A stretch of 64,000 nucleotides of DNA from Mortierella sp. BCC40632 (GCA_011634665.1 WAEK01000007.1:1885001-1949000); one strand, 5' to 3'. Positions 40,007 to 51,714 are shown, counted from the stretch's first letter. Notes: generated from the letters alone by a model not told the origin. Numbers and translations are program-made.

Positions 40007-42448
40007 AGAGAGTGAGTAAGAGAGATTGAGAGTGGGAGAGAGAGAGAGAGAGAAAATTTTCAGCTCCAGGGAGAGAGAAGGGGTTGCGCGCAATGATACG
40101 CGTACACCCTTTGTCCGCCTCCTGCACCGCTACCCCACCGCTACTGCACCGCACCGCACCGCTACCGATACCGCTACCGATACCGCTACTGCACCGCACC
40201 GCACCGCATGCGCAATCCCGATCTCCTCGTTTCTTCCGCCCTATCGGCCTCACCAGTCGCCAGAGTATATTTGACCAGCAGGCTCGCCTGACCTTTTTGT
40301 TGCCAACCTCTGCCTCTTTTCTTTTCTTTTCTTTTCTTTTTCTTTTCTTTTTCTTTTCTTTTTCTTTTCTTTTCTTTTTTTCTATTCTTTTCTTTTTCTT
40401 TTTTCTACTTTTCCTTATTTTCTTTTCTTCATTCTTATTTTTGTCCATTGGAGATTCGCTCAAGGCGTGTGTGTGGTATGAGAACAAAGAAAAAGAAAAA
40501 AAAAGGAAGCGTACTTTGTTTTTTTACAAAGTATTTTTTTTTTCTTTTTCTTTTTGGCCACGTCGGCTGGTCTGGCTAATCTCGGTCTCCCCTCCGACCT
40601 GTTGGGTCAGGACCCTTTCGCAGTATATCAGCTCAGCCTTCGTTTTGAAGTTGTGCTATGCGGCTGTATCTGCGGGGCAGTGTTGTGTCTTGAGACCCTT
40701 TGCTATTTTTCCTCTTCTTCTTCTTCCTCCTCATTTCTTTGTATTCGCCGGCTCGTGTAGTCTCCCTAATGGTCCTTGACCTTCCCCCGACCCCAACCTC
40801 TCTCTTTCTCTCTCTTTCTCTTCCTTCAGATAACCACTCTGGTCACAACATTCGTCGTGGGATTCATTCACCAGACGGTATCCTGATCATGAAACGCATC
40901 CTTCAGGGATATGGAGACTTTTTTTTTTTTCTTTTTTTTTTATTCCAAGGTCAAACCAACTTGGACTATCTTTCTATCCCTATCTCTCTCTCTCTCTTAT
41001 TTTCGTCTTGAGCGGATCCAAAGGATCCAATAGTATCTGGGCGTGAAGAGGAAAAATGGAGAAAGGAGTAAAAATATGAAAGAGAAAATTGAGTGCATCG
41101 TTCGACCCCTTTCTTCATCACAGCAACTGTGTTCTCTGCAATAATGAGCTCGAGGTTCCATTTGCATCGATCTCTTCTCCTGAACTCGGACAAGTCATTT
41201 AACCCAGTCTTTAAAAAAAAAAAAAAAAAAAAAATATGCTCTCGCTCCGATAGGTCGAAAAGGTCCAGATCATGTTCGATCCTCACACACGCGAGTCTCG
41301 TGGCTTTGCATTCGTGACTATGGTGCGTCCTGAGGATGCTGAGGCTGCTTTGCAGGTCCTCAACGGATTCGAACTTCACGGACGCGTCATGGCTGTCAAG
41401 ATGGTAAGGAATTGTTGTGGTTTTGTTAATTGAAGGGGAAAAAAGAGGGGCCCTTCTCTGCTTAGTTCAACGAAACCATTGGCTTGTGGATCAAAGCTAA
41501 CATGATGTGAAAACTCTTTTTTATTTTATTTTTTTTTTCAGGCCAAGCGTGGACGTGCCAGAACACCTACCCCCGGAGTGTACCGCGGACCTCCAAAGCG
41601 CGACAGAGCTGCCGTAGGAGGAGTGCCAGCTTATCCCTATGGTAATGAATCAAACATCTACTTTCTCTTCCACCTATCAATCTATCTCTTTCTCAAATTA
41701 TTGTAAAGAGAAAATGGGAAATTGCACATAACTAACAAATCATCGAGGATGGATGTCACTTTCCATTAGATCGCCGCGTCGACCGGTTCGATCCTCGTTA
41801 CGATCCTCGTGGACCAGATCCAAGGGAATACAGAGGAGGACCCATGCGTGACTATGGTCGCCCAGGTCCATACGATAGGTATGATCGTGATGAACGCTAT
41901 GACAGGTAAGGGGGCATCCACAACAATCTGTCAATGCGCAAAGAAAGTCAAGGAGAGAAAGGGAGGGGAAAAAAAAAGAGTAAGGGGAGAGGGGACAGGT
42001 CGAACGCGGATTCTTCTCCCAAGGAGGGAAAAACGCTACTCCTGTTCTCTTGACTCTTTTTTTTTTTTTTTTTTTCTTCCTTTCCTGTTCTTGTGGACTC
42101 TTTTTTTGCACTTGGTACCTTGCCAGAGGGGCTCTTTTCAAAGTCTTAGTCGAACTATTGTTTCTTGCTACTTGCCACATATCTTTGAACACCGATGGCC
42201 AAACTTATTGACTCTTGTCATTCTCCTACATCAATGCAACGCGATGCGACGATTTTACTCGGGCCGTTTTTTTGTTATGAATTACCAGATGGATGGGAGG
42301 TGCTCGACCCAGATACGAGGACCGTCCTTCTCGCGACTACCGTGGACCCTATGGCATGGATCGAGGCTATGATGATCGCGCAATGTACGATCGTGGTTAC
42401 GATCGTCGCCCACCTTCGCGTTATGATGAGAGATATGATCGTTACTAG
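39280..42448 (+). CDS. Tra2-like SR splicing regulator (one RRM)
   Basis: Six exons keep phase: 39280-39389, 39831-39945, 41254-41403, 41542-41641, 41770-41905 and 42289-42448, giving 256 residues. The N-terminus is a short RS region (RSRSPRPRSRSPARP, about 23-35). One RRM runs about 50-125 with RNP2 LFVNGL and RNP1 RGFAFVTM. It is followed by RARTPTPGVY, the linker that marks transformer-2 proteins (TPTPG). The C-terminus is Arg, Asp, Tyr and Gly rich (DRYDRDERYDR), likely methylated or phosphorylated. It should bind purine-rich splicing enhancers in the nucleus. Intron 1 has a weak GTTCGT donor, is 441 nt long and has no stop in frame, so retention is possible. Intron 2 is unusually long (1308 bp) and holds repeats. 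Confidence 0.9.
40125..40210. repeat. Compound minisatellite in Tra2 intron 2
   Basis: Interleaved CACCG, CTACTG and CTACCGATAC units repeated with an internal near-palindromic order, followed at 40320-40430 by a TTTTC pentamer tract. GC-rich, unlike the surrounding intron. Confidence 0.8.
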
Positions 42449-43210
42449 AGAAATATTGGACGATGTCCCAATCTTTTTTTTTTGAATTTTTTTTTTTCAT
42501 CCTTTATTTCTCCTTCTTTGCTGTGTTCATGATCCTGGTTCGCCCGTTTGATGTTCTCTGTAAGATCTGCTCTTTCTTTGTGTTTTTTTTTGTTTATTTG
42601 TTGTTGTTGTTGTTGTCCCGCATGCCTCGTAGAGGTGTCGTCTCTATCCTAGTCTCTTTGTCTCTCGCTTCATTCCCTCCCTTTTTTTTTATATTTGATC
42701 CTTTGTTCTCTCTCTTTTTCCCTCTCTCTCCCTCTCTTTTTCTCTTTTTCTCTCTCTCTCTCTATCTCTCTCCTTCTCTGTCGTCTTCGGTTGTTATGTG
42801 TAGTTTCTTAAAGTAGTGATAGTGCATGGTACAAATGGTTTGCTGTGCAGGGTTGGAAAAAAAAAAAAAGAAAGAAAGAAAAAAAAAAAAAAAAACCACA
42901 AGATTATGTTTGTCTGTCCATCCTTTTATCTTTCCATTTACATTTGTTGTGCTGAGTTCTTTCTTCTCTGCCTTCCATGTCAATGGACGTCTAGATAAAA
43001 ATTAAATGAAAAAAAAAAAAAAAATCAGCAATGATGCGTCCTGTTTGTGTGCCCTCAATTACTTCTCCAGTCCGTTGCTCTCACTCTGGTCTTTCAGGAG
43101 TGATCAGGGACATACAAGAGAGTCGTCAGAGGCAAATCTGTACTTGCTTTGTCCATTCTCTTAGAGCTGATCTCCAGTCATATATGTTCTCTACCCTGTC
43201 ACTCTTTCAC
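42449..43210. other. 3' region of the Tra2 gene and start of the accessory island
   Basis: T-rich immediately after the stop (42473-42500), then CT-rich to about 42780, A runs at 42858-42895 and 43006-43024. From about 43025 the base composition becomes even and free of microsatellites, marking a boundary. Confidence 0.55.
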
Positions 43211-44640
43211 CTATCTGTGTCCACCCTTCCTTCCACTGGGTCTCCACTTAGCCCTCTTTTGGAATCCGTGACCGAACTCCACTAGGTTGTTAGGGGTAAT
43301 CACATCGCGCACTTGAACCGTAACGTATGAGGTGGCATCCCCTATCCCTAGCTCACGAATTGTCTTGTTCGAGCGACTCTTGAGCTCAAGAACAAGATCT
43401 AGCTTTTTTGCGACTTCTGTCTCTAGCCCGACACTGGCCAGAAAGAATAGCTCTGTCGACACTGAATGACATTTAACTATTGTGGGCACATATCTATTAA
43501 CGGATCAAACTAGGATGGATCCGTAAAGTCCTCGCATGTTGACCAAAGGGAAACTTGACTGAATGGCTACCGAGAGAGAGCCATCCAGGAACATTCTTCG
43601 CCCGATCTTCCACTTTTCATCGAGCCTCATACTTGCAGCAGGGTTAGCACCGTTTCTGGGAAGGGGTTCTTAGTCCCTACCTTTCATGCAAAGGAATCGA
43701 GGAAGCTATACCGCAGCTCTGTTCGGGGTGTCTAGAGAGGGCCGCTGGTTTAGTATGGGAGGCTGAAAAGATGGTAGATCATGACCTTTATCGGGGCTTT
43801 GGCTCGGTCAACACCTTGTGGATAGTGTTGTAGGGCAATTGCAGGAGCTGAGAGAAAGAAAAGCTGACCTTATTGTGGGGAGGAAAGGGGATGCAGGCCA
43901 GAAGTCAAGGGATCGCAAATACTTAATGCTACGCTGCACTAGACAACAGCCAGAGAGTAGATGGGAATACATATTGGGGTCACCAATTGCATCCGAGTTG
44001 TTTCTTGATAATCGCTTTCTGAGATCTTCCACCGAACAATACTTGAAGGCTGCGAGATACTCGGATAAATGGCGGTTGTTGACGCCTTTGTTGATAATAT
44101 CTCGTTCTGCTGATCCAGGGTAAAAAAAGCTCAGGACCTCGAGGTTGCTTGTGTCGAAAATAAAAAGAGTGGACAGCTCGTTCACATTTCAGTGACTAGG
44201 CGAAAGTGATGAGCTTTCGGTCCATATATGTCCCTGATTGAAGGATCCGAGGTTCTAGGGTTGAGTCCCCAGATACAGCTCTGTTGGACTGTCTCAAAAT
44301 GTCTTGTCAAAAATTCTGGCATAGTCTTATCGAGTGGGTGTAGTGAGTTTGACAAACCCTGCCGGTTTAGTTTTGAAAACTGAGCCGACATCTCGGTACG
44401 TATTCTTTTCTTGTAGACTGTATCTGCGACAGCGTCCTCTTCGCGCTGCGCCCTTTTGCCACCATTGACACTCCCACCGTGTCTCCCTAAAAACCATAGC
44501 ATAAATAGAGAGCACCTTACGTTAGAAATCGTCAGCATTAAACCGCCCATCAAAAGACCCTCCAAGTACGGGAATTTGGTACAGTTGACAACTGTCGTAC
44601 TAACCATCTGACTAGAATACCCCCGTATCAGAAGAGAGCC
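43211..44640 (-). pseudogene. Degenerate protein-coding remnant, family not identified
   Basis: Three protein-like pieces lie on the minus strand in order: about 44607-44182, 44185-43808 and 43489-43211, with a further open piece between them near 43640-43505 in another frame. The first two overlap by a few bases in different frames. They read as ordinary mixed-composition protein (for example IFDTSNLEVLSFFYPGS, HLSEYLAAFKYCSVEDL, LDLVLELKSRSNKTIREL), unlike the low-complexity shadows elsewhere. Good splice sites linking them in phase were not found, so I read it as a decayed gene. Resemblance to the variable regions of fungal Crinkler-type proteins is only an impression. No residues needed for any activity can be named. 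Confidence 0.45.
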
Positions 44641-45862
44641 TTGCTTCTTGAAGAATGCTGTATGTCTTCTCTGCCTTTACTCAGTGCCTGATTCTTGTCC
44701 ACATCTCCTGTATCCTTACTCATAGTTTGGATACCATCTCTGGCGTGCGCATCACCCTGTGTTTCCGCAGAACAATAGAGACACATGCCCATTTCCAATC
44801 GGGTTCTCCACTCGCGTAGTCAGAGGAGTTATCGGTAGATGTCGGGGCAAAGTCTCAAGCGCTCCTTCTCGCCTCTTCTCTCATGCCTTGGTACGCACAC
44901 AAAAGGCTGTTATTCGGATGCTGTAGATGACCCCTTTCCTCTTTTTATCCCTCCCTCCCCCCTCTCTTGATTTCTTGACCATTTCTACCCCAGTATCATT
45001 CAGTTATCTTCCTGTTCAATTATCTTCTTTATTAATATGCATTAGTAGACTAGAATGTCCTCATCTCACCTAGCAGTGCAAACCTGAAAAAACGTAATGG
45101 TCAGTATTCTGTCAAATGGACATGTAACAACACAACTTCCCCACAACCCCGTACCCCAGACACGTTCCTTTAGCTCTGAAAGACTTTTTCTGCTCACTTG
45201 CTCCAACCTCTCGTGGAAAGAGCCATCAGGTTTCCGTGGGTGGCGTACCCAAGAGAGTCTGATCAAAAGAGTGGACAGCGTTTTCCTTTGACAGAACCAC
45301 CGCCAAGTATGTTAACCACTTAAGGAGATACACCTTCCAGCAGTAGTGTCCACAGACGTTAGGAGCCGAGATTCACATGGGCAGCAACACGACCTTGGCA
45401 TGAGCTCTCACCACTCCTTCAACAATGAGCTTTGCCTCGGAAGCTTTGACTCACTGACCAACACTGCTCTCCGGGAGGAAGCGGGTACGAGAATCACAAG
45501 ACCCCACGAGAGATGGGCCCCAACTGGCACCCGTGCAAACGTCACATCCCCATTCCCAATTGACAACTGCCATTACCTAGAGATGCTTGCTGCAGACAAT
45601 TCAAACGCTCGAGAGGAGTGAGAGAGTGAGAAAGAAATGAGAGTGACGTGAGAGTGAAGTGTGAATTGGTGCACATTTGTAGGAAAGAGTACGAACCAGT
45701 GGCTTGAGTTCACGTCGTCAAACCTTCCAAAATGCTCCACACTCTGTCGTTCTCAGTCAACCTGTTGGAGGGGTCCTCTGCTGTCGATCCGACTTATCAC
45801 TGACACGACAGTGGCCACTGATACTCACAGTTATCACGGACACTAGCTACCCTTACAGGAAC
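44641..45862. other. Spacer inside the accessory island
   Basis: Mixed composition, no microsatellite, short frames only. It separates the minus-strand remnant from the plus-strand gene at 45863 and probably includes that gene's promoter. A weak frame at 45346-45621 has no recognisable content. Confidence 0.45.
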
Positions 45863-48069
45863 ATGTCAGCCAAAAGGAAGAGCGAAGGAGATTCTTCGGT
45901 AAGCCCATGCCATTGGAGGAGGAAATTCACCGCTTCTTGGAACTCAAATGGGAACCAATTCTCACATGTGGACGGTTCAATTCGAGCCCGTCTTTTTTTT
46001 TTTTTTTCTTCTTATTCAGACTTCAGGACTGGACTCAAAAGAGGTATTTGACGAGAGTCCTACTGGTATAGAAACCGCTGCTCTAGAGTACATCCGGACG
46101 CTCTCCGACCCCTCTACGTTGACACTCGCCAACTATGTCCAGTCTATCGTGCGTCTTGATCCAAATGCACGTGCGAAGTCTCTGGTGAAAACTTGGACTA
46201 CCATCAAGTCATACATTGCTGAAAAAGGTCCATATCATTTGCAGAAAGTCTTCGAAGACGCACCGTCCCTGACGCACCCAAATGCCACGAGACTTCTGAG
46301 AGGTAGATCTATGCATATTCTCGCACTGTCATTTCATCCCTCAGGCTGTTTCTATAATATGCTCCTCGACCTTTCATTCGTATTCACTGTAGATGCAAAA
46401 AAGGCTCTCGGGAACGCTATGAACGGAGACAGTGAAAAGGTAACCAACCTGAGCAATTTGGTTGAGTGGATGGAGCTGAGTTACACGAGATTCAACTTAT
46501 TACTCTTTCTTGTCACACCATGTCCTGCAGGTAGCAACCCCAGAATTGGCCCCACTCAAGAAATCCAAGACAGAAGTAACAAAAACAAAAACCACTCATT
46601 CCAGTACTGGAGGACAGACCAGTCAGAGTGAGGACACCAGCAACAGAAACAGCAAAAGTAGCGGCAGTAGCGGACTATCTGCAACTGCCCTTCAGTTGAT
46701 GCGCGATCAGTATGAGCGACACTTCATGACGTACTCAGGAGAAGCATGGAAGCTCGCTTCAGGCACTGTGGTCGATGAAAGCATCCGCACCTTGGTGCTA
46801 TCTTTGACAAAGGAATCTTCTCTTCGCTCCTTTATCATCGACATGCCAAAGATGGTGCTCGACCTCTTCGATGGGGAGGACAGAGTAGCTGTTTCTCAAG
46901 AACTATTGGCGAAGAAGGACACAACAGAGGGAACAAACTTGGAGATGGAAAAGGTATTTCTATCCAAGTATATTTCAACACCAGCTGCCACACAAGATTC
47001 TCTATCGCGTGGATGGAAGATAGATAATGATTTAGAGCCGCTCCCACTTGATGAAGAAACTCGATATTGGCTCTACACTGCTGTTCTTCAGATCCATCGA
47101 GTTTATAAGCAAGAAGGATTCAGGCTTCCTACATCAAGATCTGAGAGCTGATGCATGACCAAATTATTGGCCTTCTTACCAGATGTACTGTGTGCTGGGA
47201 GTATCCTTGTGCATCTGCCCGGAGAAGTACAGTCCAAAGCCTCAGTGCTACGCAAGAATGCTGGCCGAAACTTGTGCTCGAAGTGGATGCCTGGCCGCAA
47301 GATTGATGGTCTCTTTGCTTGCCAAAAAACTGGGCATGAGTTAGGGGCTCTGGAAGCGGCCCGCACGGACGGTGGAATGCAAACCACAAAGGCCTTGAGT
47401 GATACTCGGAAACTCGGTAAGCTCCTCAAGGATATGCATGATAGCATCAGAGCCAAATCGTTCAAGGAGATCCAGGACGATCTAGTAACATTTGGCCTTC
47501 AGATATCTCGCTCCAAGATCACGCTGTACTCATTGCGCAAGGTGGCTGGTAGACATTACTACATGCAAAACGATGGCTCATTCATGCTCCCCCTCGAGTG
47601 GGACGATGAACCAGAGAGTGCAGCCGCCATCCTTAATGTCCTTGTTCATTTACTACAGCTGAAGAAGCGCATGGATGAGATGGCGAAACAAGTGAGGCAA
47701 TGGACACGGACCGGTCCCCCTAATGGCCATGACAGAGACGTAATTGTACAGACACTGCCGTCGCCTGTTCTCTCCCCCAAAAGTGAACGATCATCGTACT
47801 TTAGCCTAACCATTTTTTTTTTTAAATTTATCCCTTTGCTTTTTGGCTTTAACTTTTTATGGCTTGCATTGGAGCTTGGTAACTTTACACTGATTGCTCA
47901 ACAGACTTGTAGCTACACCTTTCTCAGAATATTCAACAGCACAAGAATAATCAATTTCGCCCAATCCGTGAGGGCATTGAGACCTCCTATGACACGCAAC
48001 AAAAAGTCGTCCCCCCCACCCTCCGTTAATCTTACCTCTAACTTCAGGAGTATTCGCAGTGCTTGGTAG
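45863..48069 (+). pseudogene. Accessory gene with an in-frame TGA; C-terminal part nuclease-like
   Basis: Four exons agree in phase: 45863-45898, 46020-46302, 46393-46439 and 46531 onward. They encode 328 residues to a TGA at 47149-47151. The same frame then stays open from 47152 to 48069. The first part starts with a Lys-rich peptide, then a helical domain (ALEYIRTLSDPSTLTLANY), a basic Lys/Thr/Ser linker, and a domain starting near LQLMRDQYERHFMTYSG with SGTVVDESIR and FIIDMPKMVLDL. After the stop come GRKIDGLFACQ, ELGALEAARTDGG, RKLGKLLKDMHDSI and FGLQISRSKITLYSL. The spacing of GRKxD and a following E-containing strand resembles PD-(D/E)XK-type folds in expanded Mucoromycota families, but the usual Lys is Arg here (EAAR). 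Either the gene is broken or a splice event removes the stop; no suitable intron was found. The last 90 residues of the open frame are probably not coding. Confidence 0.6.
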
Positions 48070-48621
48070 TGTAAAGTTGTGTCAGTATAGCCACACTTTT
48101 AGACAATGCCTGGTCTTCTCTATGATAGGTTCGCACAAGGCAAGTGGCAGGACTAACTTACAATGAAAGCAGGAAAGGTAACTTTCGAGGTGGCGATGAG
48201 CTGCACGAATACAAGAGAGTAGGATTATTTATAACAGGGGATATTGGATGGAGCAAGGAACTTGAGGCCACAGCTCAATGTACATCAAACTGAGATAAAT
48301 CTTTAAAGTGGTCGAAGCCTGACCCTTCTGGATAACAAATGGTTCTCAGTGAATATCTATTTTTTTTTTTTGTAATTTGTATGTCTCAATACAATTAATG
48401 ATGACTATTTGTCCTGTCTGTTCTTGTTGTTGACAAGAAGGCATCCGAATAGAATAACAGTCGAAGCATAGCGTAAATGAGGCGAGAATCTCCAGTCCAT
48501 ATTGAACTTGACATCGCTCTGAGTTGCTAGACGTACAGTTGTTCTAGTTCCGGTGTAAGGGCTGTAGAGAACAACATCATCAAATACGCGCGTTTTCGGC
48601 TTGCTAACGCGACTTTGAGAA

Positions 48622-48648
48622 GGGGGGTGGGGGTGGGTGGGTGGGTGG
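48622..48648 (+). other. Potential G-quadruplex
   Basis: Five runs of three or more G separated by single T bases (G6 T G5 T G3 T G3 T G3 T GG). By the standard motif rule this is a strong intramolecular quadruplex former. Confidence 0.8.
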
Positions 48649-48956
48649 AACGGTTTGATGCTTTGGCAAAGCGAAAGCTGGCAGGGATTGCTTAAGTGGA
48701 TTTTGGTTGTTGTCTCTTTCTGAGGTGTAAGGACTAGTTTTCAAAACGCTCGCGGGTCCCTGTTTCGGCGACCAACCATTAGACTGGGCTTAACAGGGAT
48801 CGCTACAGGGAAGGAGTCTGCACGATACCCTAGCCGGTGTCCACGCTTTTGCTTCGTCAGTCGAGAAGTTTGAGAGGGGTTACATTTTGTGTAGCTCAGA
48901 CTGTGTGTAAATGTTCTTCATGAGGTGGTAAGTCTGAAAGGAGGCAAACACAGAGA

Positions 48957-48958
<2 letters not shown>

Positions 48959-49001
<43 letters not shown>

Positions 49002-49022
49002 AGAGAGAGAGAGAGAGAGAGA
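48959..49022. repeat. A40 run plus GA repeat
   Basis: About 40 A bases, then GGG and about 11 GA units. Confidence 0.9.
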
Positions 49023-49798
49023 GGAAATATGAACATGTTAGTAGAGTGATGGAGCTGATTGATACAACAGGCAGTTCTGGGTGAAATGACTTTTCCACGA
49101 GACTTTGAGAAAGATTACACAGATAATCCGGATACATGATCCTCCTGCTTTCTTCGAGACTGGCTAGCATCCTCAGTCTTAAAATCATATTATTTCTGAG
49201 GCTCCACGTCCTCCAGACACAGCGATTTGTTGATCCACTCTCCTAGTTAAACGTGATGAGCTTCTTTCGGTAAGGTCCAAGGGATTCTTTTCAGCTGTCC
49301 CCCTTGGTCAATTGATATCGACTATCTGTCATTCGAACTCAGGTACACCAAACTTCTCCTTTCGGTAAGGACCCCACCCCCTATCACTGCGCCAAGGCAA
49401 CCTGGCGAGTCGATTCTTTTCACCCGCTTTGTATCTACCCAAAACCAAGTCGGGACGACCTCAAAAGCCAAGTCTGCAAATGCAACTTTGAGATTTCGCT
49501 GTTGTCCACTTGTCCTCCAATGGAGACTTTCAAGTGCAATTGACCAAACTTGGTCGAACTGACATTACTTGTTCTTGTATTCCTACTTTTACCAAGGTAA
49601 AGGGGTGGCTCTCAAGTGAAGACCCAAAGGAGCGGACCAATACATGGTTGGGTGATCCGAACAAACCTGTGGCTTGATTGGTCCAGGACACAAGACGGCG
49701 TAAGATCGAAATGAGGGCGTCGCGGCGTCCCTGTTGAAGTGTAAATCTCAAGATGCATGACTACGGCACTCTGTAAAAGACGTCATCTTCACAGGAAC

Positions 49799-50284
49799 CT
49801 ATCTTTGTATACAGAAATGGCCTCTGCCTTCTCGGAAAAGCAAGTCGACGGGCAGAGGGTCCATGTGTTGCCCGAAAAATAACTCCCTGTGCAGGATTTG
49901 GACACCTATGGATGACTGAATGGTTGACTGTTCATTTGAAAGACACTGAGAAACATCGATTGAGGCCTTCCCCCCTATTTCCTGAAGGACCGCACAATGT
50001 GTGAAAGGTCTCCACAGCTGAGGGATCTCATGTAAAAGCGAGGCAAACTTTTGTTGAAGACTATTGGCTGAACACACATCTACCCATATTCCCAGTGCCT
50101 TTGAACATCCTCGGATTTCCTCAGTTGAAGATGGACTCCTGGGTGTCCAAGAACGGCCATCGAAAAGGATATAGGGAGATTTGACACTAAAAAAGCGCAG
50201 CAAAAGGCATTTGGGCCGACGACTGTTATCAGACGACGGACGACCGGACGAACGAAAATGACGCGCATAGGAGGGCAGGCGCAA
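49799..50284 (-). pseudogene. Possible gene fragment, unrecognised
   Basis: A 161-codon frame with ordinary composition on the minus strand (for example LLHEIPQLWRPFTHCAVLQ, STIQSSIGVQILHREL). Together with a smaller piece at 49188-49060 (LRMLASLEESRRIMYPDYL) it may be debris of a gene on the same strand as the remnant at 43-44.6 kb. No start, splice or domain evidence supports a functional product. Confidence 0.25.
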
Positions 50285-50400
50285 CCCTTGTCGAACCTTC
50301 TTTGGCCCTTTCCATTTTTGGAGCTCTCAAAGCGTTCAAATATTGACCACCCGCGCGCCGCGGTGAATGGACTCCGCAGCTCGGGTCAATGCTTGAAAAG

Positions 50401-50408
50401 TATAAAAG
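50401..50408 (+). promoter_or_regulatory. TATA-like element of the reductase gene
   Basis: TATAAAAG, 115 bp upstream of the ATG at 50523 and followed by a CA/CT-rich leader, a usual spacing for a short fungal 5' leader. Confidence 0.6.
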
Positions 50409-50522
50409 TCCATCCAACCATCTCTCCCCAAAGCACAACACACACTCACACAGTCTCTCTTTTCCTCTTTTGCGCTCTACCTACTCCCATCATCTTCCCT
50501 TTGCATCATACCTATTTTCATC

Positions 50523-50704
50523 ATGGCCGCATCACTCATCAGCAACACCCGTGTTCTCCGTGCCAGCTACGCCAACAAGACAGCCATCTCGACCTCCAAC
50601 TTTCGTATCGACACAGTCAAAGACATTGACCTTGCTTCAGTCAAGGAAGGAGAAGTGATTCTCCGAAACCTCTACCTCTCGCTTGACCCTTGTAAGTCCA
50701 GCAA

Positions 50705-50749
<45 letters not shown>

Positions 50750-51714
50750 TAGAATAACAAGACCATTACCCACTCAACGCTCGCTTTCCTCTATTACTAC
50801 GAATAGATGTCCGCTTTACACTCGACTCTTACGAGAACGGTACTCCTGCATCCCGCAAGGAACTCAATGTGCCATTCCAGGGTCTTGGTATCTCCGAGGT
50901 TGTCGCCTCAAAAGTCCCCGAACTTCCCGTGGGAACTCTTGTTTCGGCCGACACCGGTTACGAACAATACACTCATCTCAAGGGGCTTGATGACCCTCAA
51001 ACATTGTCCGGTGTTCGAATCCTCCCTGATCACGCTCGAGACGAATCCACGGGGGTGCCTTTGTCAAGTTATATCTCAGCCCTTGGAATGCCTGGTCTGA
51101 CTGCTTTTGCAGGTCTCAAGGTTCTTGACATTCAACCTGGCAAGACTCTCTTTGTCGGTTCGGCCGCAGGAGGGGTTGGTCAATTGGTTGGTCAGCTCGC
51201 CAAAAAGGCAGGACTCCGTGTAATTGGCAGTGCAGGTTCCGAAGAGAAGGTTTCTTATCTGATCAAGGAACAACATTTTGACGGAGCTTTCAACTACAAG
51301 ACCGACTCTACTCGTGAGGCCTTGGCTCGGTTAGCACCCAATGGCATTGATTACTTTTTCGACACGGTCGGTGGCAAGACATTGGATCTGGTTCTGGAGA
51401 CGATCAATGAGTATGGAAAGATTCTTTCCGTCGGAATGATCTCACAAGAGAATGGTGAGGAGCCTTACCCACTCCAAAACCTGAACCGGATTGCTCGCCT
51501 GGGAGTTTCGCTTCTTGGGTTTATCTACTGGCATCATCTCAAGTACTGGCAGAATGGTGAGTTGGATGCCACTGTGCGACCTTTGCTTGAGAAGAAGGAG
51601 ATCAGTTATCGGGAACAGGTCCTTGAGGGTATTGAGGCAACACCAGAGTATTTTGTCAACATGGTGAACGGAAAGTATGCTGGAAAGGTGATTGTCAAGA
51701 TTGCCGATCTCTGA
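50523..51714 (+). CDS. MDR-family NADP-dependent oxidoreductase (alkenal/prostaglandin-reductase-like)
   Basis: Two exons, 50523-50691 and 50807-51714, join in phase at a Tyr codon and give 358 residues, typical of zinc-independent medium-chain reductases. The N-terminus ends in NLYLSLDPYVRFTL, the family's conserved LSLDPYMR-like motif. PFQGLGISEVVAS lies in the catalytic domain. The nucleotide-binding motif is VGSAAGGVGQLVGQLAK (about 173-189), followed by SAGSEEKVSYL and FDTVGGKTLDLVL. No structural-zinc Cys cluster is seen, as in leukotriene B4 dehydrogenase/2-alkenal reductase relatives. It should reduce double bonds of alpha,beta-unsaturated aldehydes or ketones in the cytosol. The intron is largely CT repeat (50709-50746). 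A TATAAAAG element precedes the gene. Confidence 0.92.
50709..50746. repeat. CT microsatellite in the reductase intron
   Basis: About 19 CT units between the donor at 50692 and the acceptor at 50806. Confidence 0.9.

Larger units (their letters stand above)
48070..50522. other. Right part of the accessory island and promoter of the reductase gene
   Basis: Holds a G-rich motif (48622-48648), a 40-base A run followed by a GA repeat (48959-49022), and scattered minus-strand protein-like pieces (49188-49060 and 50284-49799, listed separately). From about 50290 the sequence becomes the pyrimidine-rich upstream region of the gene starting at 50523. Confidence 0.5.
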
